NCBI GenBank assembly: GCA_021604105.1
Contig: BQIW01000002.1
Coordinates: 1-64,000, forward strand
Length of the DNA: 64,000 bases
Source: Nitrospirales bacterium
GTDB lineage: Bacteria > Nitrospirota > Nitrospiria > Nitrospirales > UBA8639
Reading direction: 5' to 3'
The notes below the pieces were generated by a model. The model made no database searches and was not told the DNA's origin. It saw only the letters and a program-made list of their open reading frames with translations. The position numbers were made by a program, and so were the translations under genes. Positions 42,608 through 50,883 of the stretch are shown here, piece by piece; within the stretch, counting starts at the first letter, position 1, and each line of letters starts with the position of its first letter.

Positions 42608-43462
42608 GTGATCCAAGCACAGCCACATTCATTCACACCGTCTTTAGGCTATTTCAAACCGCTAAAATGCACTAGACAATGTTTGATTATCGCTACACTG
42701 GTAATCTTCAATTTGCAGTGCTCTTGGACTCCAGAAGTAGAAACGGTTCTTTATGAGGGGCCTGAGTGCGTTATTTCCCTAAAAACATCTCACGCTCTGA
42801 AGCAGACTCCAAAGCATCCAGCACTTCTTTCTGAATCTCTTATTGCCAAGATTTTAAATGGCATGACCATCAGCCAAGAAGAAGGCGTCCTTCAACAATT
42901 ACTGCTTTCAAATCACCACCCCGCTCCAGCATTCTCTCCATCTCAAATAGACTTTTTGGCACTCCATGTACCCTTGGCATTTGCTCAGGTCACACCAGAG
43001 GAAATTATTCATTTTAATTGTCCACCGACGATTGAACAGCAATTTCCGATCCAGGGAATGCTCGCCGTTTTTCCTCCCTCTTCTCTTCTGTTGACATTGG
43101 ATAATTTGAAACCCGACCCTGTGGCATCTCCAAAATTACAAAATTCCTCTCAAAAACTCCAGCCGATCTCTTTAGTCTTTTCCCACCAGGAAGCTATCAT
43201 AGGGAAAGAAGAGGTCCAAACCTTCATGACAATTCCTTCTACGTCCCATGGGATTGCCATCAACTATCAAAGTCTCGAATATTTCACCCCAATCACCAAA
43301 GAAAACCAACAAACCCAACCTGGCACCCAGTCGACCCCTCACAAAAATACTGAAGGGCCCATGACCATAGATTCACTGAACTCCCGGTTGCGAGATCTTC
43401 AAAAAATAGTAGACCAACAAGCTGAAGAAATTCGACGTCTTCAAGACACCTCTGCTCCATAG
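42608..43462 (+). CDS. Putative lipoprotein, unknown
   Basis: 284 residues from GTG 42608 (no in-frame ATG precedes the hydrophobic segment). A signal-like stretch, CLIIATLVIFNLQC, ends in a possible lipobox Cys. The C-terminus is a short coiled-coil (LRDLQKIVDQQAEEIRRL). No family recognised. Confidence 0.5.
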   Translation: MIQAQPHSFTPSLGYFKPLKCTRQCLIIATLVIFNLQCSWTPEVETVLYEGPECVISLKTSHALKQTPKHPALLSESLIAKILNGMTISQEEGVLQQLLLSNHHPAPAFSPSQIDFLALHVPLAFAQVTPEEIIHFNCPPTIEQQFPIQGMLAVFPPSSLLLTLDNLKPDPVASPKLQNSSQKLQPISLVFSHQEAIIGKEEVQTFMTIPSTSHGIAINYQSLEYFTPITKENQQTQPGTQSTPHKNTEGPMTIDSLNSRLRDLQKIVDQQAEEIRRLQDTSAP

Positions 43463-43589
43463 AAAAAAATCATGATCCGGAATCAATAGATGGATCGCGC
43501 CGGTATGAGTTGGAACCCATTTATTGGACAGAAAACTCAACTGTTACATGAAATTTTTACGGTATACACACTGCAAACACATAGCGGAA

Positions 43590-43989
43590 GCCGGCAAAAC
43601 GGACCCGACGCAATTTACTCCGGCGTTTAAGGCCAACGTATCTTTTGGCGTCGTGTGTCGGGGGATCACACCTCGGCCGAATTGCCTAACCGTTTGCTGT
43701 GCCTCCCAATCAGATCAAGAACGGTAAGAAGCAACTGCTCGCCAAGGCAAAGAATGTGTTTCGAACGCCCTTGAGTCCACCGCCGGTGCGTAAGCCCTCG
43801 ATGAAGCTCTATTGCACTATGAAGCCCCCGCCATCTTCAATATAAAGAAGGGTTTCCACCAAACCAGTGAGGTGTTCATAACAAGGCTCAAAGCCGATGG
43901 AGTAAAGATCAGCGGGGATGGTAAAGGTCGGTTCAGTGATCAGGTCTTTGTCGAACGCCTATGGCGCCGCGTGAAATACGAGCATGTGT
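43590..43989 (+). pseudogene. Decayed IS3-family element (OrfA and OrfB pieces)
   Basis: OrfA remnants such as TQFTPAFKANVSFG and IKNGKKQLLAKAKNVF are split among frames. They are followed by the end of OrfB: ALDEALLHYEAPAIFN, SEVFITRLKADGVKISGDG, and FVERLWRRVKYEHV, which includes the final DDE Glu region. Most of the DDE domain is deleted. It joins head-on with the next IS3 remnant. Confidence 0.7.
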
Positions 43990-45215
43990 AATGCATACCT
44001 GACATCAATCCACCTGTAGGTCTTGTTCCCGACGATATTGCTGAGGGCTCCGATACTGTAGCGCCTGATGAGGGCGTTCCTCGTTATACCATCGCATCCA
44101 GGAATTGATCCTTTGCGAGGCTTTTTCGAAACTGCCAAATTGGTGTTGCCACACGCACGCTTCTTTGAGACTGCGAAAGAAGCGTTCAATCAGCCCGTTT
44201 TGTTGCGGGGTATACGGCGTAATAAATTCTTGAGGCAAGCGGTAGTCGCGACAGGCTCGTCGAAACCGCTTGTTCTGGAAAAACAATCCGTTGTCACTAC
44301 GCAGGACCGGTGTGGCCCCAACGGGACGCAGTGCGCCGAAGCGTCTAAGGCAAGCCGCTTCGATGGCCCGCTCAGCTTCCTGAGCTCGGCCACGTCAGGC
44401 AAACTCATAGCCCATAATCTCGCGATCATGACAATCGATGACGGCCGTCAGATGCCCCCAGCCGTCCTGTCCACAGGGGATATGGGTCACATCCATGGCC
44501 CAGCGATGATTACTCTGCGTCGTCCGACTCCGACGAACTTGCACACGCGGGCGTGGGGTGGCAATCCGTTGATGCACTAACCACCGCTTCAGGCGTAAGG
44601 CCCGATCACTGCTTTGCGATTATGCCGGTGCCCGTGCCGGAATCGTAACAGAGCCCACAGACGACGATACCCATACGTTGGATACGCTTGAATCAGTGGT
44701 TCCAGGTGATCGACGAAGCTCTTAGAGAGAGTGGCCCAAAGGGTTTCCCCTTTAGGCTGCCGAGAGAGGCTCGATCACGGGACGCGAAGAAGGCGACAGG
44801 CTTTGCGTTCAGAGATGTCCGCCACGGTCGCTCTCACGCGTCGGACATCTCCCGCGCTAAAGGGTAGGGTTTCAAGGCCTCCCGTCACACATCATTCTCC
44901 ACCACGAACTCCCCAATCTTTTGTTTGAGTTTCTTGATCTGCTCCTCTTTCAGCGCCTCGTCGTCTTTGGGCCGCCGCCGCAAGCCATTCTCCGCGGCCC
45001 GGAGAAACCGGTCAGGCCAATGCTCTACGTCGGCCACCCTCAGCCCATGTTACCGAGCGGCTTCCGCCTTCGAGGTCTCACCCTTCACCATGCGAATGAC
45101 AAGAGCGGCTCGGCGTTTGGCCGTCCAGCGCTCAATCGGTTCATCTTGATCCTGTCCCATCCTACCTTCCTCCTTTAAGATGTGAGTTATGTCTTAAAGA
45201 TGGTCTCACTTTCAA
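43990..45215 (-). mobile_element. IS3-family insertion sequence remnant
   Basis: Extent of the element carrying the pseudogenes above. The promoter-side end contains TGTGAGTTATGTCTTAAAG then ATGGTCTCAC (about 45181-45211). A matching inverted repeat at the other end is not clear, so the left boundary is approximate. Confidence 0.5.
43998..45160 (-). pseudogene. IS3-family transposase genes (orfA-orfB), inactivated
   Basis: OrfA begins at ATG 45160 after AAAGGAGGAAGG: MGQDQDEPIERWTAKRRAAL, with in-frame stops in the helix-turn-helix region. OrfB then covers ERKACRLLRVPRSSLSRQ, PTYGYRRLWALLRF, and the DDE core: WAMDVTHIPCG (first Asp), RSDNGLFFQNKRF (second Asp), and PQQNGLIERFFRSLKEACVW (Glu). 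A TGA at codon GYEFA-stop (near 44398) interrupts the core, and other frameshifts lie upstream. The catalytic residues survive but no full protein can be made. Confidence 0.8.
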
Positions 45216-45680
45216 GGGGAGCAGTATACATGTGTATCGATAGGCCCATGCCCCGTCTCACAACAACCCGCAAGGGACTCACACACTCATGTCAGTTTTT
45301 ATAATATGGAACGCCACCAAAAGACGTTATTGCCAGACACCCGATGCGGGGTATTTGTTCAATCTGAGGCAAAAAAGGGCAGCTTAATGACAGGCAGAAA
45401 TTTCACATATCTGTCCAAAAATCGGGAACTATTGCTCAGGGTCTCACGTTCGTGGGCACTCATGTGTAGGTAGCATGTTGAGTTTATGGAAACACCTTTC
45501 CCCATTCAGGCCTGAAGTGTTGTACTTGGAGTTAGAACCCAACCAGGCAAACGCGGGAACAGCGTCTTGAGGCCAAACTTAATTTCCTATCCATTTTTCA
45601 CATTCTGACCATACAACCTGAATGCTTGAATTGAGGGGCTATCTTCATGCCCTATAAAGCCTTTAAGACAGCCAAAAATC
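45216..45680. other. 465-bp spacer after the IS remnant
   Basis: No intact gene. A 32-codon plus-strand frame starting at ATG 45474 (MLSLWKHLSPFRPEV) looks like the beginning of a protein cut off by a TGA; it may be the 5' scrap of a gene broken by the insertions. Confidence 0.35.
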
Positions 45681-46112
45681 TCATTCGTCCGAAGACCCAG
45701 ATTGAAGAATTTTGTGTAATACAGGGATATCTGCGGGAGGAAAAGCATAGGAATTTAATTCATACCTGAATACCCACGCGATCTCAGCGCAATCTAGCGC
45801 TTGAGGAATGCCCTGTGTGATGGAACAGGTAAAGAAATTCAATTCCACCACTTTTTCCGGATAGTGATAATGGAGAACATGGAACGGAAGGGGCTCACTA
45901 ATTTCTACCCCTAACTCTTCCCTCACCTCCCTACGCAAGCACTCTTCCAGAGTCTCTGCAAATTCTTTTTTCCCTCCAGGAAACTCCCAAAGCCCCTCTA
46001 GATGGGATCCCGGTTTTCTCCTTGCTAAAAGAACCATATCTTTCTGGCAGATAATGGCGGCAGCCACAACAATAGGTGACGGCTTCTGCAGATCCTTATC
46101 TTTATCTTTCAT
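45681..46112 (-). CDS. mutT: MutT-type Nudix hydrolase
   Basis: 143 residues with the full Nudix box GGKKEFAETLEECLRREVRE-ELGV (G-x5-E-x7-REVREELG), which binds the metal and cleaves nucleoside diphosphate bonds. LLARRKPGSHLEGLWEFPGG matches MutT/8-oxo-dGTP diphosphatases. It overlaps the upstream mutY gene by 11 bp, so translation is likely coupled. Known MutT proteins remove 8-oxo-dGTP from the pool, complementing MutY. Confidence 0.88.
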   Translation of the reverse strand: MKDKDKDLQKPSPIVVAAAIICQKDMVLLARRKPGSHLEGLWEFPGGKKEFAETLEECLRREVREELGVEISEPLPFHVLHYHYPEKVVELNFFTCSITQGIPQALDCAEIAWVFRYELNSYAFPPADIPVLHKILQSGSSDE

Positions 46113-46818
46113 CCGAAGAAACGGTAAGGCAAATACTTTTCATTGGACACAATAAACAAATGGGCTTTCGGGCCGTACACATCATGGCCCCAAAATCCAT
46201 TAACGCCTGATTAAAATCATACCCTTTGCCTCTGGGAATAAGTGTTTCAGAGAGAACCCATAACTCGGTCTTCTGTTTTTTGGCCTCCCCTTTCCCAATA
46301 AATATCCGATGCAATACCCGCATCACGTTAGTGTCTAAAATAGGCGCATCTTTATTAAAGGCAAATGATCTGATGGCCCCTGCGGTATACCGACCAATGC
46401 CCTTGAGAGAAAGGAGCTCTTCTGCCTTACTGGGAATAGCTCCGCCATAACGCTCAACCGCCTCACAAGCAATGCCATGAAGACGGTATGGTCGGATATT
46501 GTACCCGAGGGGATACCACGTCCTGCGAATATCATCCGGGTGAGCTACAGCTAGATCCTGCAAAGTGGGATATCTCCCTAGAAACTCATGGAATTTAGGA
46601 ATAACCCGATCCACCTGTGTCTGTTGCAACATGACCTCAGAAACCAGAATCTTATACGGATCGGTAGTTCTCCTCCACGGAAGATCCCGACCGAATTCCC
46701 GATACCATGCCAGAAGGCGTTTCCGAAATTGTGTTTTTTTTGATTTTGGAATGCCCTGAATGGCCTCAGCATTGGGGCTAGATCTTTTTTTACTCTGATT
46801 TTTTTTTATCTTCGCCAT
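46102..46818 (-). CDS. mutY: A/G-specific adenine glycosylase, catalytic domain only
   Basis: 238 residues. Helix-hairpin-helix GPD core: LPWRRTTDPYKILVSEVMLQ with the catalytic Glu, QTQVDRV, LLSLKGIGRYTAGAIRSFAF, and ILDTNVMRVL with the catalytic Asp. The 4Fe-4S loop C-x6-C-x2-C-x5-C ends the protein (CTARKPICLLCPMKSIC). Usual MutY is ~350 residues because it also has a Nudix-like C-terminal domain that reads 8-oxoguanine; that domain is absent. A separate Nudix hydrolase follows, overlapping by 11 bp. A Lys-rich N-terminal tail may help DNA binding. ATG 46818 preferred over TTG 46821. Confidence 0.9.
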   Translation of the reverse strand: MAKIKKNQSKKRSSPNAEAIQGIPKSKKTQFRKRLLAWYREFGRDLPWRRTTDPYKILVSEVMLQQTQVDRVIPKFHEFLGRYPTLQDLAVAHPDDIRRTWYPLGYNIRPYRLHGIACEAVERYGGAIPSKAEELLSLKGIGRYTAGAIRSFAFNKDAPILDTNVMRVLHRIFIGKGEAKKQKTELWVLSETLIPRGKGYDFNQALMDFGAMMCTARKPICLLCPMKSICLTVSSDER

Positions 46819-47391
46819 CAACCAGAATTTTTCAAGTTTTGATTCGAGCCCAAACAGGTCAGAAGGTCACCACATTCGGAATACATTTTACATTTCTACA
46901 CTACGCAAATTAAAAAATTAAACTAAAACATCATTTTATTCTAACAGGCAATAAATTATCATCCAACACATGAGTTTTCATGAAACAGGATATCATCACA
47001 TAAATTTTTCTAGACAGACGGCTCTAAGATCGGGTAATGTCCCACTTCATTAATCAGGATCGCTTCATTCCCTTTCATGTGCTCCTACTTTTCATTTTCC
47101 AGCCTTTATAACAGATACCTAAAAATCAACGATTGCCCTTGATTTCTTTTAACTTGCACTAATCCGCCATCATTCAGGAATCCCGGGTCTTTGTCCAACT
47201 ATGCGGACGAATTCCGGACCAGGAACTTTCCCTCTCCTACCCCCTCTCGGGGGAACATTCAGATATTCTTCCGTTCCTAATTTTTTCCCATTTTCATTCC
47301 GTGCATCCCAGTCCCTATCGTCTTTGACGTTTAGGGATATGTTTAATGTTCAACATTATATTTCTCTCAACCAACAAACAGGAGGTTTCTT
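46819..47391. other. 570-bp AT-rich intergenic region
   Basis: Divergent promoters for mutY and the methyltransferase gene. No gene and no clear RNA fold recognised. A strong ribosome site (AGGAGG) for the methyltransferase lies at its right end. Confidence 0.4.
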
Positions 47392-48345
47392 ATGCTCCCA
47401 CACACAATCCCACTTTCCCAATTTTATCCAAGTGGAGCCACAGAGATTCAAAAACTTGTCCAAAACACGGCTGAACTCATTACGGGATTCTCAAAAAAAG
47501 GAGGACCCGACCGAACAGACTATCCTTTGCTAAACACTCTCCTTCAACAGTTTTCTCGAGAAAATATACACAAGATCTTTTCCCCTGATCAATTAGGATT
47601 GATTCGAGGAGCCTTTGGAGAAGCCCTTTCGCCCGCAACCATTCAGGGTTGGGCATACCATAAACCGTTAGGATATGCAGGCGATTATCAAATTATTGAA
47701 AAAATATACAATTACTATACATCTTCGGACCCGCATTTATCGAAGTGGGACGAATTTTTTCATACCCAAAAAGCACCCAAGGCAGTCCGAAACCGATTAT
47801 CATTTTTCCTTGACCAATTATGGAAAACCAAAATGGAAACCCCGTCAACCAGCCAGATTCTCAACTTAGCCTCTGGTCCTGGACGGGACATGTATGAAGC
47901 TCTCAAGGTTCTTGGGACATCAAAACTCGAGATTGATTGCGTTGATCAGGACGCAAATGCCATTCATTATGCCAAGAATCTATGCCGTGACTTTTTTTCT
48001 CATATTCAGTTTACGCACAAAAATGTGTTTCGTTTTTCACCGACTAAATCCTACCACCTTATTTGGTCGGCCGGATTATTTGATTATTTCAATGATAATA
48101 TCTTCAAGCGCACTTTAAAAAAGTTTTTTACTTTTCTGAAACCAAAAGGAAAGATAGTGATTGGAAATTTCAACACTGAGAATCCCAGTCGCGGTTATAT
48201 GGAACTTTTTAAATGGGATTTATTTCATCGCAACAAACTTCACCTTCATATGCTGGCGCAGGAATGCGGATTTACAGAAAATCAAATCCGTATTGAACAA
48301 GAACCTGAAGGGGTCAACCTATTTTTGGTTATCACAAAGAATTAA
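47392..48345 (+). CDS. SAM-dependent methyltransferase, PhcB-like (3-OH-PAME synthesis) group candidate
   Basis: 317 residues. The N-terminal helical half has HKPLGYAGDYQIIEKIYNYY, a signature I associate with proteins annotated as 3-hydroxypalmitate methyl ester biosynthesis (PhcB of Ralstonia). The C-terminal Rossmann domain has ILNLASGPGRDMYEALKVLG (motif I, SAM-binding) and IWSAGLFDYFND. PhcB methylates 3-hydroxy fatty acids to make a diffusible signal. Two sensor-kinase genes follow on the opposite strand, reminiscent of phcB-phcS-phcR, but the kinase types differ. Functional assignment is tentative. Confidence 0.65.
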   Translation: MLPHTIPLSQFYPSGATEIQKLVQNTAELITGFSKKGGPDRTDYPLLNTLLQQFSRENIHKIFSPDQLGLIRGAFGEALSPATIQGWAYHKPLGYAGDYQIIEKIYNYYTSSDPHLSKWDEFFHTQKAPKAVRNRLSFFLDQLWKTKMETPSTSQILNLASGPGRDMYEALKVLGTSKLEIDCVDQDANAIHYAKNLCRDFFSHIQFTHKNVFRFSPTKSYHLIWSAGLFDYFNDNIFKRTLKKFFTFLKPKGKIVIGNFNTENPSRGYMELFKWDLFHRNKLHLHMLAQECGFTENQIRIEQEPEGVNLFLVITKN

Positions 48346-48421
48346 ACAGGAACGAAGGGCCTCTCCTTCCCTACAGCTGAACGATGCGAATGGCCTATTT
48401 TGGACAGTAACAATAGAAAAG

Positions 48422-48449
48422 GGGGAATCCATTACCATATGGATTCCCC
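48422..48449. terminator. Bidirectional terminator-like hairpin
   Basis: GGGGAATCCAT (48422-48432) and ATGGATTCCCC (48439-48449) pair perfectly over 11 bp around a 6-base loop, between the convergent methyltransferase and kinase genes. On the minus strand it is followed by CTTTTC, on the plus strand by CGTTT, so it could stop both transcripts. Confidence 0.65.
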
Positions 48450-48509
48450 ACGTTTAGAAGAACACATATTCAAATGCCAAGACACCCCACCCAGAGCCTA
48501 TGATGTCGT

Positions 48510-50828
48510 CTACTCTAAAACCGAATGAAGTACAACACTGAGATCTACAAGGTTGAAAGGCTTTGCAACTCTCCCCTTGAAACCATAATCCTGATAATTG
48601 GCAAGGACAGGGTCATTTGAATAACCACTCACCACAATAGCTTTGACTTTGGGGTCTATAGTTAATAGCCGACTGATGACTTCTTTCCCTCCTACCCCCC
48701 CTGGAATGGTTAAATCCAGAATGACGGCGGAAAAAGGAGAACCCATTTCTCTTGCCTCACAAAAATTCCTCAAGGCTTCGTCTCCGTCTTTGGCTGTTTG
48801 GTAGCTGTATCCACAGGTTTCTACCATCTCCCCAAGAACTTTTCGAATTTGGATTTCATCATCCATGATCAGAATTTTGCCTTGCCCTACTTTCACTCTT
48901 CGCTCCGGCACTTCTTGAGGCATTTCTTGAAAAGAGATAGCCGGAAGAAATAAAGAAAAGGTACTACCTTCCCCGAGTACGGACTTCACGGCCAACACAC
49001 CTCCATGATTTCTCACAATGGAGTAGGACGTTGCAAGACCTAACCCTGACCCCGTGGACTTTGTCGTAAAATAGGGATCAAATATTTTTTCTAGATTGTC
49101 CTTTGAAATTCCAATCCCATTGTCAATGAAGCAGATTTCAACCCAATCCTGAGCTGACGGAGGTATTGGTCCTAGACCCGATAGTTCAATCCCATCCCCT
49201 GTAACATTGTGAGCTTGAATGATACATTCCCCACCCGCTTCCATCGCCTGCCTCGCATTGATCACAAGATTATGAATTACCTGGCAAATTTGGCCTGCAT
49301 CGATAGTGACTGGCCACAAATCATCCGAAATGTTAAAGATCGGACGGACATTAGATCCCGCGAGCACCAAACGGACATTTTCATGCAATATCTCCTTTAA
49401 GGAAACCGTCTTTTTCACTGGGGCCCCACCCTTAGAAAAAGTTAGGAGTTGCCTCGCAATTTCTTGTGCTCTTAACGAGGCATGTTCGGCCTCAGAAATC
49501 CGATCAAGGAGCGGATTAGATGAGTCCAATGTGTATTTCGCCAAAGACAGTTGACCTAAAATAGCCGTAAGCAGGTTATTAAAGTCATGGGCAAGCCCTC
49601 CAGCCAAGAGTCCAAGTGATTCGAGCTTTGCCCCCCTCAACCTCTCTTCCTCCCATTTTTTTCTTTCCGTCACATCCTGAGCAAGCCCAATGACCCGGTA
49701 TACCTTCCCTAATGAATCCTTCACCGGAAATGTTCGGTTATGAATCCAGCGTAGCTCCTGATGACGAGTGACGATTCGATACTCAAGATCAAGGCCTTTT
49801 GCATCTATTCTCCTCAAAAACAAATCTTCTACCTTGGCTTGATCTTCCTTTAATACAAAGCGTAACCAATCGAAGTGGTTATACATGAGTTTTTGGGGAT
49901 CCCCGCCCCAAAGTCGTTTGTACGCAGGACTCACATAGACTATTTGCTGTACGTCTACATCCCAGATCCAAAACACACTATCCACAGTTTCGGCCAATTG
50001 GCGAAATTTTTCATCACTGTCTCTAAAAGCCAACTCAGCCATTCGAATATCTGTCACATCACGACAAATCAACAAAACAGTTAAAATCTGTCCACCAATC
50101 GTTGGCTCGGGGCAAAATCGAATCTCAAAATTTTTCAGTCCCTGTCGAGTAGGATGCGAAATCTCCAGAGATTCGGACATGCCATTTTTACAAACCAATT
50201 GTATTTTCTCCTCAAAAATACCTGCGACCTTTTGAGAAACCCCCAATTCGATGATTTCCTTACCCAAATACTTTTCCGGGGGAAATGGGTCATCGCTATC
50301 CCACCACCGATTTAAATACATCACACGATTTCTGCGATCAATTCGTCCAATAATATCGGGAAGATTGCCGGTCAAGGATTGAAGCTCTCGATCCCACCGC
50401 TGTATTTCCTCTTTAATATGTTGGTGATCAGGGATTTCGATTAACGCGCCATGGCAAATCATTTCATTTTGGGTGTCCCCTTGAGACATCACACTATTTT
50501 CTTGAACCCAAACCACACGAGTCCCTTCACCGAGCATCCGATACTCTAATCGAATGGTGGCCGGCAAATGGGTGTGTTTCTCCCAAGCTCTCAAAAACAT
50601 ATTCCGGTCTTCAGGATGAATTCGACAAAAAAACGCTTTAGGATCTTGGATTAGTTGCTCCGGAGTTAGGCTTAGCAGGGAATATATGAACGGACTCACA
50701 AACTCAAATTGCCGATCAATTCCCTGTTGAATGCACTGATAGACAACCAATGGTACATGGTCAAAAACGGAACGTTCATTTTGAGAGAAGCTTTTCATAA
50801 AGGAAGAATGACGCAATTGGACCACCAA
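48510..50828 (-). CDS. PAS-PAS-PAS hybrid histidine kinase with receiver domain
   Basis: Up to 772 residues, no membrane segment, so cytosolic. Three PAS folds (about 20-130, 150-260, 272-390), then a HisKA domain with the H-box GGLAHDFNNLLTAILG (His414), then HATPase motifs (LVINARQAM N-box, DNGIGISKDNLEKIF, STGSGLGLATSYSIV), then a receiver domain (ILIMDDEIQIRKVL, acceptor Asp in AVILDLTIPGGVGG, KPFNLVDL). The H-box type (HDFNN) is NtrB-like. It should autophosphorylate and pass phosphate to its own Asp. The start is uncertain (TTG 50828, GTG 50825 or ATG 50798). It is downstream of the multi-TM kinase-like gene on the same strand. Confidence 0.88.
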   Translation of the reverse strand: MVVQLRHSSFMKSFSQNERSVFDHVPLVVYQCIQQGIDRQFEFVSPFIYSLLSLTPEQLIQDPKAFFCRIHPEDRNMFLRAWEKHTHLPATIRLEYRMLGEGTRVVWVQENSVMSQGDTQNEMICHGALIEIPDHQHIKEEIQRWDRELQSLTGNLPDIIGRIDRRNRVMYLNRWWDSDDPFPPEKYLGKEIIELGVSQKVAGIFEEKIQLVCKNGMSESLEISHPTRQGLKNFEIRFCPEPTIGGQILTVLLICRDVTDIRMAELAFRDSDEKFRQLAETVDSVFWIWDVDVQQIVYVSPAYKRLWGGDPQKLMYNHFDWLRFVLKEDQAKVEDLFLRRIDAKGLDLEYRIVTRHQELRWIHNRTFPVKDSLGKVYRVIGLAQDVTERKKWEEERLRGAKLESLGLLAGGLAHDFNNLLTAILGQLSLAKYTLDSSNPLLDRISEAEHASLRAQEIARQLLTFSKGGAPVKKTVSLKEILHENVRLVLAGSNVRPIFNISDDLWPVTIDAGQICQVIHNLVINARQAMEAGGECIIQAHNVTGDGIELSGLGPIPPSAQDWVEICFIDNGIGISKDNLEKIFDPYFTTKSTGSGLGLATSYSIVRNHGGVLAVKSVLGEGSTFSLFLPAISFQEMPQEVPERRVKVGQGKILIMDDEIQIRKVLGEMVETCGYSYQTAKDGDEALRNFCEAREMGSPFSAVILDLTIPGGVGGKEVISRLLTIDPKVKAIVVSGYSNDPVLANYQDYGFKGRVAKPFNLVDLSVVLHSVLE

Positions 50829-50883
50829 TGGTCTGACTCAGAGGGAGTCAGCATCCAACAACCAGGATTCTACCAGTTTTGTT

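Noticed and set aside
44390-44405. TGA in the IS3 OrfB core as a selenocysteine codon
   Set aside because: The element carries several other frameshifts and stops, so simple decay explains it.
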